A stretch of 64,000 nucleotides of DNA from Marisa cornuarietis (taxonomy: Eukaryota; Mollusca; Gastropoda; Architaenioglossa; Ampullariidae), in contig SMMW01000575.1 of the NCBI GenBank assembly GCA_004794655.1, forward strand, positions 8,442,501 to 8,506,500, given 5' to 3'. Below, piece by piece: positions 1 through 11,427 of this stretch. Below the pieces are notes generated by a model, which did no database searches, was not told the DNA's origin, and worked only from the letters and a program-made list of their open reading frames with translations. The position numbers were made by a program, and so were the translations under genes. Position 1 is the stretch's first letter. Every line of letters starts with the position of its first letter.

Positions 1-4
1 GTGA

Positions 5-18
5 AATTGTTTATTTAT
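5..18. repeat. Left target-site duplication of the LINE at 19-1267
   Basis: AATTGTTTATTTAT occurs here and again, identical, at 1268-1281, exactly where the recognisable reverse transcriptase begins. Fourteen bases is a usual length for a LINE target-site duplication. Confidence 0.65.
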
Positions 19-1267
19 CCTTAGTCCTTTTCGCCCCCAGTGAAGCATAGGGGTGCAACTACACCATACCAGCGGACCTGGTTCTGGGCCTCCGTCCCTA
101 GTTGGGTCCATGTCATTCCAGCTGCCTCCGCCTTGCCATGGTCCCATTTCCTCCATGTCTGTCTGGGTCTCCCAACTCTGCGCCTCCCTTGTGGGTTTCA
201 GTCCAGAGCTTGTCTTGTTAGATTTTCGGCTGGATTTCACAGGGTGTGACCACGGACGTGTATAGGTGGATTGCTGTCTGTCTTCCGCGACCAACACTTC
301 TCGACGAGCCTTAACAATGAATGTGAATAAACCAGAAGCTTTGTCGTCCAAAGCCTCGTTCTAGTAGTTAAACTGAAACGTGTCTAAACCGGAAGCTTTT
401 TCGTGCAAAGCCTCGTTCTATGACTTCACTGAAAACATTTGTCTGCAAGCAGTCCAGTAATACAAGTCCGTGGTGTGACTGATCTAGCCTTACTTTCGCT
501 TCTTGATGTCTTGGCTGGCAGGTTTTTGGCTGGCTTTCTCCCACAATGTTGAGGATGTGGCACAGACATCTGTTGATGAATGTTTGAATCTTGTTGGTGA
601 TGGTGTTTGTCACACGCCATGTCTCAGACCCATATAGAAGGACTGACTTTACGTTTGTGATGAAGATGCAGATCTTGGTGTGCTGAAATAATGCCTTCGA
701 GTTCCAGATGGGTTGCAGGATGTGGAATGCATGCCTGGCTTTATTTATTCGGCTTCTTATGTCTTCATCTGCACCTCCATCCTTGCTGACTATGCTGCCA
801 AGGTAGGTGAAGCGGTCGGTCTCATTCCCCATGTAGTTGGAGTGGGGCTTCTTGCTTGTTGTTGACCACATTACCTCTGTTTTCTTGATGTTGATTGTCA
901 GGCCAGTGGTCGCTGCTTCTTCTGAGAGCCAAGTGAGCATTGTCTGTGCTTGTGGGACTGATGTCATCCACAAAGTCAAGATCCTCAAGCTGCAAGGCAA
1001 AGGTTCATTGAATGCCCGTGTTGCTGTTAGAGGTTGTTCTTTTCATGATCCAGTCAATGACGATCAGGAAGATTGTCGGCGAGAGCATGCAACCTTGCCT
1101 TACTCCAGTCCTCACTGCGAAGGGGTCAGTCAGCTTCCCATTGTCGATCACCTGGCATGTCAAGTCCTCATACAGCTGCTGGATGATGGCAATGAGCTTT
1201 GGTGGAAATCCAGATGGTTTCCCTGTTTACGTAGTCAAATGCCTTACCAAAATCCACAAATGTGTGC
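19..1267 (-). mobile_element. 5'-truncated LINE, decayed reverse transcriptase (RTE-like)
   Basis: Read on the minus strand from about 1260, the segment encodes pieces of a non-LTR reverse transcriptase: FVDFGKAFDYVNRE, then GVRQGCMLSP in another frame, then DFVDDIS (the YADD-type catalytic box) near 980, then LLYGSETW further on. At least three frameshifts and internal stops separate them, so the copy is dead. The upstream part of the reverse transcriptase and the endonuclease are absent, as expected of a 5'-truncated insertion. The ends lie between two copies of a 14-bp direct repeat (5-18 and 1268-1281), which fits a target-site duplication. It sits just before the first visible PIBF1 exon, so it is intronic. 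The RTE-like assignment rests on the GSETW-type C-terminal motifs. Confidence 0.8.
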
Positions 1268-1281
1268 AATTGTTTATTTAT
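1268..1281. repeat. Right target-site duplication of the LINE at 19-1267
   Basis: Identical 14-bp partner of 5-18. The flanking sequence to the right runs directly into the polypyrimidine/AG acceptor of a PIBF1 exon at 1318. Confidence 0.65.
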
Positions 1282-1317
1282 AATGACCTTATTTTAACTG
1301 GATATTGAAATTTTCAG

Positions 1318-4300
1318 GGATCAGTACAAATCAGAATATGAAAATAAACTTAGAGAAGAGCTTGAGCAAATCCGGATTCGCACCAATACTGAAATCGACA
1401 GGCTTCGAACATCAACTAGAGAAATGTATGAAAGGGAAAATAGGTAAGTGTAAATTTTCTCCATTGACTGTCCACATTTATTGTTCAGCATTTCATTCTC
1501 TGATACATAAAGTATCATTACCCCTTTTCAGTTATTCTTCCGAATTACGTATTTGCACTCACTGTAGAAGTCACATTATAGGGCGATAGGAATCTGTTTT
1601 TGATTTTGAGTCTTACATTGGCTGCTTTAGTTTGTAATGTATGTGGTCTGTTCTCTGTGAGGTGTACTTTATAAAATATTTTTGTGCAGTTTTGAGTATG
1701 CCTAATGGCAACAGTATTTCTGTGTAGTTTTGGTAACCACAACAGCATTTCTATACAGTTTTAAAAGCATCAGTATTTATGCACAGCATAAATCTCATGC
1801 ATGCAGGATAGCTGTTCTTTTTTCCAAAAGTAGTGTTTACGCTTAAAGTAGATACCCATCCACTCATGGGTTAAAGAGTCAAACAGCTTCTTTTATGGGG
1901 TGGAGAATGTCTTGCTCACAGGTCATATGAGCCCTGCAAAATCATTTGGTCTGGTCCTGCCATGCAGCTGCAGGTGGGACTCAAAATTTGATAAACCTAG
2001 GAGCTTTTTTCATCGCAAGTGAATTATAATAATAACGTAAAATTTGAGGGACAAGTCAGGAACATCCATTACTGGATAGGTTACATAGGAATGTAACAGG
2101 GCAGATGTATGCTTTTTGTCAGCTGCCTTCAGCTCATTTGTCTGTATTGCAGTGATTCACAGGACAGTGTATACATTGCAAAAGTGTTAACATAGTGTGT
2201 CAAAACTATGGTTTGAATAAATATAGGTGGCTAACTTTTAAGTTTATAATTTTGTATGGCCCACGAGTGATGTTATAAATATCCAAATGGCCCTTTGGAG
2301 TAAAAAGGTTCCCCACCCCTGTTTTATGGGTTCACTTTGTCAGCACAGCATCTAAAATCGTATAGACTGTTAGTAATAACTTTGCATTGAAATTCTGAGG
2401 TATTAGTGATTAATATTGATCGTATGATATAGGTGAAAACAGCTGTTGCAATATTTTTAAAACTTAAAATTCCAGGAATCTTAGAGAAGCCAGAGATATG
2501 GCCATCAGCGAACGTGAACAGGCACAGGCAACAGAAAGGGAGACAAAAGCCAAATATGAACAGATGGTTGACAAGTGAGTGATACATGTGTTTGGTTTAT
2601 GTGAAGTAATCATGTTCTTTCATTTGTGTTTGAATACACTATTTGATGTCCAAAACATGCTGACCTGGTCAGATTCTAATATAACATGGCCCTCCAAAGC
2701 ATTTTTCTCCCTGTGATCTATGCAAACATCATCAGACACAGTTCCTCATAATCTTCGTGTAATCTGGACAGTTTTATCACTTGTCGTAAACCTTCCTTCC
2801 GTTAATGACTGTTGAGCTGGTGCTTATAATAAACTGGCCTAACAAATATGAGTACATTATGAGAGATTCCCGAGTTCTGCATTATATTGCTTGGAAAAAC
2901 AATAAATACAAACAGGTGATCTTCAGTATTCAGTATTTATTACTAATATTACTATCTATATTACATCTCTGATTTCTCTTTAATTTTAAACAAAGAACAA
3001 AATTGCATTGTGTTTTGTTTTTATATCCCTTTTGTACATTTGCAACAGAGAGTGAACATGAAAAACCTTGAAAGTAATGCATGCCTATGTGAAGCTTTCA
3101 TCAGGAATTAAGAACAGTAGGCAGGACATTGTGTTTGTGTGTGTGTATATATATATATGACCTCCATCAGCTGACAAGACATTTCCTACAGATCCCTCTG
3201 AACTAATAGTATGTGGGAAGGGGTAAATGCAAGTTGTTGTATTTGTTCACTCTGTACTTTGCTTTTTCTTTTTTTTTTTAACCCCTGCCTTCCTTCACTG
3301 TTGTTACAGGTTTCGTGAAATGCAGTCCAAATGGGAAAGCCAGCTTTCTGAAGTTCACAATCAATTGAAAGTAAAGGAGTTTGAAGCAGAAAGGTCACAG
3401 CTGGTCTACGAAGAAGCCATGAAGAATCTGAGGGCTAGTGAAATGGACATTGACAAGTTGCAGAAAAAAGCTGAGGTGAGAAGAGTGGATGAAGTAATAA
3501 AAATCTCTTGCTGGTGTAGTCATATTCTAATAAATTTTGACATGGAACTTTTACACAGCTTTAAGCTTGCAGATGCTTATGGAAGGCATATGTTTTTTCA
3601 GCTATACCCTCATAGGTGTGCTACTGGCACAGCACAGAATTTTGTTTTACTGCACCTAGACAATATGCTACAAATATCAATTGGAGAAATAACCACCACT
3701 TTACAGCACTGCTTGTCTCCTCTTTGCAGGTGCTGACAAAAGAGTACTATGGTTTGCAAACAGCTATGGAGAAGCGTGTTGTAGAGCTGGAGGGACAGTT
3801 GTCAGAACGAAATGCAAAACTTGAGACCTATGAGCGACTGGAAGGGGAATTAGATGATGTGGTCCTCCAGGCTGCAGAGAGTAATGATTTTTGGGGTTTT
3901 CTTTTTATATTTGTTTGCTGGTTAATGTTTCCATTTTGCAATATATTTTAAATCCTACTTCATAATTGTTTGAGGAAGTGGATAGCTGAGTGGTTAGAGC
4001 ACCAGTGTTCGAGGTCTAACACATACTAGACGGTTAATCCATATGGTCCACTTTATCTCCCCTAGTTAACACCTCTGCTCAATAGGTACCTGATCCCATA
4101 TAGGGTTTAGGAAGGAAGGACAGTGAGGAAGAGGTGATGGGCACCTACCTCACAAAAATCAGGCCCTGAGAAAAGTGGTCTTTTTAACACTTTACTTCCT
4201 AAAGACTCCTTAAAAGTTAAGATACTTCCTTTCTCTGTATCTGATCATAATTGTTAGGATTAGGTTAACCTAAGAGTGTACAACTCTTGAGTAACAAATT

Positions 4301-7300
4301 ATGATTAACTTGAAATTAAATAATAAAAAAGTTGTACAAAGTTGTTTAAAATTCTAGTCTTTGGTGCACTTACTACATTACAGAATTTTTCAAAATTCAT
4401 AAAATATTGCAAAATATTTGTTTTTATATGTATGGGTCAATTTTTGTTTCCAGTTGACGATGAACAGGAAGCTGAAAAGGTTTTGTTCTCTTATGGTTAT
4501 GGGGCCAATGTTCCTAGCACTGCAAAGAGAAGAATGCAGCACAGGTAAAGCTTAACAGTGAAATGAAAGTATTTGTGATACTTTCGGCATTTGTGTTGGT
4601 TTGATACCTGTTTAGTTCAGCACTTGACAGGAGTTACCCCAGGTGTTGGATAAGGGTACTTGACTCAAGAGTTCAGGAAGATAAAGTAGTGAGGACATTG
4701 TTTCCATAAAAAGCTGGGTGTGGTTTCTAATCCTCAGACTCCAATGGAGGACCTTTACCTTTTCTTTTTTAAATAGTCTATAACCTGAACCATATATTTC
4801 TTAGCCAAAATTCTGCAGTGCTCATTTTACTTATTGCTAGTTAAATGTTTTTCAGCTCTTGTGAACTTGTACATAAAATGGTCTTTTGAGAAGTTATTTG
4901 TGTTAGTTTCATTAATGTTCATATGTTCATATGTTGTTTGTTTTCCTGTCCTTTGTATGTTGCCCATGTCTCGTTATTGTTCTTTAGTGCTAAGAGCATG
5001 CTTCTTAGGAGTGTGAGTATGCGCTTTACACATTTTTGCATTTATTATTTTTTATTAATTGAGAAAAGACTTCTCTGAAAAAATTAATGTCCATATAGAA
5101 ATTTACAGAGCAAATTGGGATGTCAGAAATTCCTGTTAATTGTTTTCTTTAGAAAAACATATGAAGATTTCCTAAAGATTTCTGAGGTATACAGATGATG
5201 TACAAAAATCTCTTGAATTACAGGATGTTTTGGACAGTACAGTTATTTTAATATCCTAATTGCTTTTCAAGCTAGAAAGTTTAAAGCTGAGTTTTGCTAT
5301 GGATCCAAATGTCCACTATGGATCCAATTTGGGATTTATTTCAAGATTGTAGTATATAATGTGTTCAGTTCTATCAGAAGTATTTTGCTGCATAAGCAAA
5401 GTGATATCACAGCCTAATAAAGGAATACTAAATAAAATATATATAATTAATATAATCTCTTGTTTTACATTCTTTTTATAGTGTGCAACTGGCTAGGAGA
5501 GTTTTGCAGCTGGAAAAAGCCAACACCTCACTGAGGCATGAAGTCCAAAGAGAACAAAATAAAGTAAAACAGCTGGTAGATGAGGTGAGCTATTACAAAG
5601 CACTAGAACATCCAAACAGCTCATTACACAAGTCCTGCACAATTTTCTTTCTAGCTTTGCATTTTCTTCCCATGGGAAATAAAAGAAATTTTAAAAATGA
5701 GAAAGACTTACTACATGTTTTTCTTCAAAACGAGCCTAATTATAAACCCTTTACAGACTTTTAAAGAAGGTTGGCAATAAGCTTCTACTGACTTGTCAGG
5801 GAAGGCTCCAGATAAGAGAGAGTAGGTTGGTGAGCATGGTATCAACCTGTTGAGGGCAATAGCATTGTACTAGCTTATTCTGTAGGGTGGAATTACTGTA
5901 TAGTTTTTTTTAATGACTTATAAGGACAGACTGTCTAACAAAAGCAAAACATAACTAAAAATAATGACAAAAACTAATAGCAAATTTTTAAAGAGATTAA
6001 TTTTTGAAGTTTTTTGAATAATTGGGTTTTTGTGATGTTTGGTTAGATGCCTAAGTGCTCTCTCAAACTAAAACACCAAAAATTGTTTTATTGATATCTG
6101 TGTGAGTGCAGAATTTGGTTCAAAGCCATGTAGACACTTTGAACAACACTGCACTGCATAATTTGTTCCTGGTAGCTGTTAACTTAGTTTTGCATGCTGC
6201 TGCAATTGAATGCTGTGTTAAGACAGGATTAATACACTGAGTCTCTTAGTCTTTGTCTGTCTGTCCCTGTCTCTCTTTTCCTTGCTTCCTTTCAACCTTT
6301 TGGTCTACTGAGGAGGTCCTTTGGAACAAATGTTTGAGTACATGGGTCTTTAGGATTTTCTGAAGCAATATCATCAGATAGTGCATTGTCATTTCAGCTC
6401 AAGAGCGCTAATGCAGTATTAGACCAAGCCCAGCAGCCATACAGCTATCTCATTGAGAGTATACGAATTCGGGAGGTGCAGATTCAACAACTCAGTCAGC
6501 AAGTTGCCATGCTGGAGGAGGATGCTCAGTAAGTAACATTGATGGTTTTATTCACCAAGGAGTTTCATCTTGTGACATTGGTAAAGTATTGTGGATGCTT
6601 GGTGGGTGATTTAAAGAGGTAATTTCAATATTCAGTGTTATTCAGGCATCCTTACCTATGAAAGTGAAGAAATACATTTTGAATGTATTCTTTGGTACTT
6701 ATAACAGTTGTAAGGTAGTGATTTTACTTAAAGGGAAAATATGTTTGTTTATGACTAACTGTTGCAATGTTTCTATCCATTTCTGGCCTTTGTCCGCAGA
6801 AAACTTGAAAAAGAGCGTAATGATCTTGTGAAAATGAAAAACCAGATGGCTCTTGACTTGGAAAGACTCCTCAATCAGCGTGAGGTCAGCAGTTTTTTTT
6901 ATAACAAATATGCTTAGAAACAGAACTTAAATAGTTTTTGTAGACCAGTCACTCATAATTCATAGAATACTGCTATTCCTGTTAGTAGTGTCTTTAATAA
7001 TCCATTTTTGAGGCACCTTAAGATGACATTGTAATGTGTTGTTATGTATTGTACATCAGTGGACGGATGCTGATTATGCATAAAATGGTAGTTTACAAAG
7101 AGATTAGTTTGTAGACATCAGTTTGTAGGAATTAGCTGCCTTATCAGTAAATGAAAGCAGCCATTGCAGCACAGAGAATTTTTCTTAATAGTGGGGGTAC
7201 CTTTATTAATGGCCTTTTGAGAGTATGGTTCTCTCACAACTGTTTTACCTGCTGAGTGTCTTAATTCTGTCAGGAAATGGCCATCATGAAGCAGGTTGTG

Positions 7301-8028
7301 ATGAGTATGTCGGAACGTGTACCATCTGCAAAACAGGCAGGAGATGAAAGAAGGCCAAAGTCTGCTTCTTTACATCTGCCGAGCACCCATCGCGGTGACT
7401 TTGAGATACATGATGATATGGACATTGTCAAGCCAGGTCCTCTCTCGCTGGTAAAGATTGCCGCTATCACTCTCAGTTGTATGACCTTGCTTTCACAGAT
7501 TTTTGGAGACTGATAAGTATTCCATTCCTCTTTTTTCCAGTTAAAACATTTTCATCTACATCTGTGTTTGTATCTATGAGCAGAAAACACACACACACAC
7601 ACACCTCCCATACTTTCATGTCAAATGCAGTGTGCATGATTACACGAAGTACTTTACTAACAAATAATCAAGATGAAATTAGAGGAGGCAAGACATAAAG
7701 AGAACCTTGGCGAGGCAGGCTTAAAACATAACGTCTCTATTGCGCAGTCTTGTCATATTGTCAATGCTTTCAAAATTCCGGTGCAGCTGCTGGGACAAAA
7801 AAGAAAGCTACTGATAAATAAGTGTACTGATGGTTACATAAAATGCTTGCATAATATGGTAAATTTTTATGTCACACAAATCCATAATTGTGTCATATTC
7901 ACATGAGATTTTAAGCTATATTTCTTTACTGACAGACAAGTGCACCACAGTGGGCCAAGAAACTGAAGAAGAAGAACTCAAGTCAAAAAACACAGTTTTC
8001 TAAAGTGTATGGTTATGCTACAAAATGA
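1318..8028 (+). CDS. PIBF1: PIBF1 (CEP90), C-terminal half, last ten coding exons
   Basis: Progesterone-induced blocking factor 1, also called CEP90, is a long coiled-coil protein of centriolar satellites and distal centrioles needed for ciliogenesis. Exons: 1318-1443, 2476-2574, 3310-3475, 3730-3880, 4454-4544, 5482-5584, 6398-6528, 6800-6884, 7274-7450, 7936-8028 (TGA). All phases join and all introns are GT-AG, giving about 407 residues. Diagnostic stretches are [12 protein letters not shown] (first exon), [12 protein letters not shown] (fifth), [10 protein letters not shown] (seventh), [13 protein letters not shown] (eighth) and a basic tail with [11 protein letters not shown] (tenth). 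These follow human PIBF1 closely. Composition is Glu/Gln/Leu-rich heptad sequence throughout. Human PIBF1 is about 757 residues, so the N-terminal half lies left of the window. The donor at 6885 (GTCAGC) is weak. Introns hold the LINE tail at 4830, a hAT-like element at 1899 and a SINE at 3970. Confidence 0.93.
1899..2321. mobile_element. hAT-type nonautonomous element (family H1, copy A)
   Basis: The right end reads GGTTCCCCACCCCTG and the left end GGTGGAGAATGTC, an imperfect inverted pair of the type CAGGGGTGGGGAA. The element is flanked by the identical octamer TTTTATGG at 1891-1898 and 2322-2329, the target-site length typical of hAT transposons. The internal sequence matches 23065-23477 (reverse orientation) and part of 42730-43605. 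No transposase frame is present. It lies in a PIBF1 intron. Confidence 0.72.
3139..3158. repeat. Microsatellite (TG)n(TA)n
   Basis: A short run of alternating TG then TA in a PIBF1 intron, upstream of the exon at 3310. No function inferred. Confidence 0.75.
3970..4215 (+). mobile_element. tRNA-derived SINE (family S1), degraded
   Basis: The head AGCTGAGTGGTTAGAGC near 3985 has the shape of a tRNA A box, followed by GTTCGAGGTCTAAC where a B box is expected. The body, with TAGGGTTTAGGAAGG, GTGATGGGCACC and TCACAAAAATCAGGCCCTGAG, is shared with 15625-15960, which shows that this is a dispersed repeat. It is in the PIBF1 intron between the exons ending 3880 and starting 4454. Confidence 0.65.
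4600..4745 (+). repeat. Possible third, badly decayed SINE S1 body
   Basis: Segments such as GGGTACTTGACTC, TTCAGGAAGATAAAGTAGTG and AAAAGCTGGG occur in the same order as in the bodies at 4080-4200 and 15720-15880, but with many differences. Only an alignment would settle it. Confidence 0.35.
4830..5060 (+). mobile_element. LINE 3'-end fragment with ATT-rich tail
   Basis: TATGTTGCCCATGTCTCG, then GAGCATGCTTCTTAGGAG and GTGTGAGTATGCGC, followed by an A/T tail with TTATT repeats. The same string of motifs recurs at 26111-26228, downstream of a CR1-like reverse transcriptase on the same strand, so this is probably the 3' untranslated end of that LINE family, inserted in a PIBF1 intron. Confidence 0.55.
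7588..7603. repeat. Microsatellite (AC)n
   Basis: A short pure AC run in the last PIBF1 intron. Confidence 0.8.
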
Positions 8029-8087
8029 CAGGCTTGGTATTCAGTCAACTGTGAAAGGAAGAGCAATTCATTCTCAATCAGCAACAA

Positions 8088-8093
8088 AATAAA
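8088..8093 (+). terminator. PIBF1 candidate poly(A) signal AATAAA
   Basis: First AATAAA after the PIBF1 stop codon at 8026-8028, 60 bases downstream. Further AATAAA copies at 8784-8789 and later could serve longer transcripts. RNA evidence is needed to choose between them. Confidence 0.4.
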
Positions 8094-8929
8094 GGCACTT
8101 GAAATCCTTAACAAACAGGGTCAAGAGTCAGCAGCAACTTTTTGTGAGTGAAGATAATTTTAGTCTGATGGTGACCATGAAGTTAGGAGATAACTAAACT
8201 TTTGGCTGTTCATTGTTTTCCATATTAATGAATTAGTGGTGATCGATTAGCATCAAATCCTCAGGAAGCTTCCAGTTTCTTTCTCTGCCTTCTACACATA
8301 CATGTACTAGAGAAAGAAATATATGCTGTGATATTGTACAGAGTAAAATGTCTGCAGAAGTAGGCTGTATTTAAATACTCGCTTCATCGTTTGGATTGAA
8401 GGAAAAAGAGAAATGAGAAATGTAGCTTTATTTCAGCTTATTATTTAGCCTTTTATATGAATGATAATTCTTGCCCCAATAAAAAATAATGTCTAAAGAA
8501 ACAATGAAACTGCCAGACAAATCAAACTTGCGAACTGTTATATTTTGTTTTATAATTTTGCTAATGACAAATAGAACAGTCCATGGAATTACATTTCTGC
8601 CACATTTGAGAGATTGACAGTTTTATCATAGCATGTTAATTACACCATGTTTTTAACCTTTTGCATCCACATCTTGAAGTTATCTTACATTAACTATTTT
8701 ATTCCTTGTAACTTTCTAGGTATAAAATTTTTTTTTCTTTACTAGACTGCTGGAAAGAAAGTTGTCTGTACATTTGTTTATTGAATAAAGTGCCACAAAA
8801 TACAATTTCCGTACATTTATATTCATTTAATAATATGCCATGGAATAGCAATTTTATGTTATTTCACAAGATATGTAATAAATTATCTATTTAAATTCTT
8901 ATCAGAATTTTGTCTCATTTTCACAGTGA

Positions 8930-9750
8930 CTGAATGCATTAAACTGCATGGGTTTCACTTGGCTCAGCCACCATTTAGTGCATGAGCGGTGGTGAGCTCA
9001 CTTTATATGACGCCACCTCAAAAAGATGTAAATGATATATTGTACAATGAAAAAATTAGGAGTAATGCTCAAGGAAGAGGTGTGTCTTCAGCGTACACTT
9101 AAAAGATTGATTGATGGGTAGATGGTGGATATGGAAGGGGGGAGAGTTCCATTGTTTTGCTGCACGGTAACTAAAATTCTAGAGACAGGAATAGTGAGCA
9201 TAGGGTCATCAGACAAAGAGCGTAGTTGTCTGGCTAGGACGTAGGGGAAGAGAAGTTCAGAGAAATAGGGCAGGAGCCTGAAAAGAAATTAAAACAACAC
9301 AAACAGTTTGTACTGGATGCGAGAACGGATGGGTAGCCAGTGCTGAAAACAAAGAGAGGAGTGATGGGGTCCCGTTTCCTAGCTCAAAGCACCAGACGTG
9401 CAGCAGAGTTCTGTACTTTCTGGAGTTTATGTATGAGGTATGAGGGGCAGCCTGCGAGCAAGGAGTTGCAGTAATAAGCCTAGAAAGAACAAAAGCACAG
9501 ACAAGAGTGTTGGTAGCTCATTTGCAGAGAATGACAATGTGACGGATGGCGCTGATCTTATGTAACCCATAATAGGCAGACTGATAGACAACTGTCACTT
9601 GTTTATCAAGGCTCATGTCTGCAGTGACAATGAATCCCAGATTCCTGATGGATGACGTAAAGGTGATGTTGGTTTCGTCCACCTTGACGTGCTTGGACAG
9701 ACTGACAAGCGAAGATTCTTTCTTTTCGAGCATAAGAGGGCTTTCGTTTT
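8930..9750 (-). mobile_element. CR1-like LINE, 3' part of ORF2
   Basis: Read on the minus strand, the segment encodes reverse-transcriptase C-terminal sequence: SIRNLGFIVTADMSLDKQV, then HWLPIRSRIQYKL, then FPYVLARQLRS, ending near 9050 with TLKTHLFLEHYS and a stop. These are hallmarks of CR1/L2-clade elements. Several stops and frameshifts make it inactive. Roughly 100 bases of 3' untranslated sequence follow toward 8930. A related copy lies on the plus strand at 23500-24945. Confidence 0.75.
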
Positions 9751-9849
9751 ATCATTGTCGACTTCTATTTTTTACCATCCATTCTTTGAAGTCAATAATA
9801 CCGGGTTCTATAGTGTTAGTAGCAGAATAAGGCTCAGCCGGTGGAGTTA

Positions 9850-10040
9850 GGGGAGGGGGGATCGGTGTTTTACACCGAGCCAACAGCTAAAGGCTATATC
9901 CCGGCAAGGCAGCCAGCCCTGTAAATTCAGATACCACATGCAGAGAAAGAAAAGTGGCCGAAGACAGGAGCTGAACCCACGATAGCCAACCTTTCACTGT
10001 GACAGGTGCTAACCGTTATGCCATTGGACCACCCGCTGGT
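9850..10040 (-). mobile_element. tRNA-derived SINE (family S2, copy 1)
   Basis: On the minus strand the head reads GGTCCAATGGCATAACGG and continues TTAGCACCTG (A box), with GGGTTCAGCTCC as B box. The body is GCATGTGGTATCTGAATTTA and the element ends near the palindromic CGGTGTAAAACACCG. The same order of motifs is present at 29416-29602. The mariner at 10053 begins immediately after its 5' end. Confidence 0.8.
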
Positions 10041-10052
10041 GGAGTGGAACAG

Positions 10053-10590
10053 TATACAAGGTGTGGCAGAAAAGTTATGTGACTGATTAGGGGGGGTTGG
10101 GGAACCACAGGAATGCCTTTTAAGGTAAAACATTCTGTGACGGAGAGGGCAGTGTGACATGGGGTGTTGGTATGATGGACCATCCATTTGTCTGCAATGT
10201 CTGGTCTCAAGCGAATGACCCTTTTTCTGAGCCTTTCAAGGATGCCGTTATAAAACACTTGGTTGAGTTTGTCCTGGAGGAACAAATTCTTCTGTGGTTC
10301 CCCAACCCCCCTATTCACCTGACCGCTTGATCCTTTTTCCTAAACTGAAAAATGTCCTCAAAGGACGTCATTTCAGGACTTTAGAAAACATCCAAAAGAG
10401 TGTACAGACATGCTGAAGACCATACCGGTTGAAGACTTCCAGCGCTGCTACCAAAAAGTAGGAACGTCTCCATCGGTGTGTAGCTGCCCAAGGGAACTAT
10501 TTTAAAGGGGATAACATTGTTGTTTGAAAAAAATAAAAACTTTGGTAAATAAAAAGTCAGTCTCATTACTTTTCTGCCATATCTCGTATA
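10053..10590. mobile_element. Internally deleted and inverted mariner element
   Basis: The 34-base ends 10053-10086 and 10557-10590 are inverted copies of each other (TATAC.AG.T.TGGCAGAAAAGT...), starting at TA as mariners do. The interior encodes mariner transposase in two opposed pieces. On the minus strand (10318 to 10090) there is LNQVFYNGILERLRKR, RPDIADKWMVHH and GIPVVPQPP. On the plus strand (10312 onward) there is YSPDRLILFPKLKNVLKGR and HRCVAAQGNYFKGDN. The N-terminal part is missing. At 538 bp against roughly 1.3 kb for a complete mariner, it is a dead derivative. A perfect 21-bp inverted repeat (10090-10110 and 10292-10312) marks the two inversion breakpoints. Confidence 0.88.
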
Positions 10591-11235
10591 GTTGCGTGTA
10601 GTCAGTATATGTTTGATGAGAAACATATGGTGAAACTATGGATGCAAGCTGAAAGTGGTTTTGTGTACAAAAGGAACAGAGCTACTGCATGAGCCTCGGG
10701 GAACCACACAATTAAGCCGTCGACGAACAGTCTGGGTCCTATCAGTGAGGTAGAAGTTGAACCATGCTAAGGGAGGTACGAAAACACTGCTTTTTCTCAT
10801 TAAATGAAACGTCAATGAATTGCTTTTTTTCCTCTGTCCTGTACGTGTACCTCTCGGTTGTAAGTTTTATGTAATATATTTTACTGATAAGGACTTTTAA
10901 TATTCGCAGGTCAATCCCGTTATAAGCAAGCGCGCATTGTGTCACGATCGAGCTAATATGTCCTAAATATAATTGTTTCCCCTGCATCTTAGTCTCACTT
11001 TCGCCTCTGACGTTCGTGCTCTAACACGGACTTTTATCAAAGATAGTAAATACTACTATATTTGCTTTCATGTAGGTCTGTGTACTCTAGCCAGAGAAAA
11101 TATATATAGTTATCTATTTTTTTCTCTGCTCTAACAGCAGACGCGACGGAAATGGTGACCCGGGTAATTTGAAATTGCAGAATCGGGTGTTACGGGGAGA
11201 AAACAAAAAACATTGGGTTAACCAAGAGATGCAAG

Positions 11236-11267
11236 TGCACAGACTTCTATATATAAGTCTGTGTGCA
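11236..11267. repeat. Short inverted repeat (potential hairpin)
   Basis: GCACAGACTT and AAGTCTGTG face each other around an AT-rich centre. The same GCACAGACT/AGTCTGTG words occur in the fold-back element at 11428-12062, so it may be a detached piece of that family. Confidence 0.5.
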
Positions 11268-11427
11268 AGTGATTTACGAGAGGACAGATTAGTAGAATTT
11301 TGATACCAAAGCTTCTTCAGATGATTGCTGCGAAGAGAACACCCCTATTTTTTATATTTTTGGGGTGGGGATGGGAGTGATTTAGAGTTTCTGGACTAAG
11401 ATTGGTTGCTATTATAACATGGGGGCC

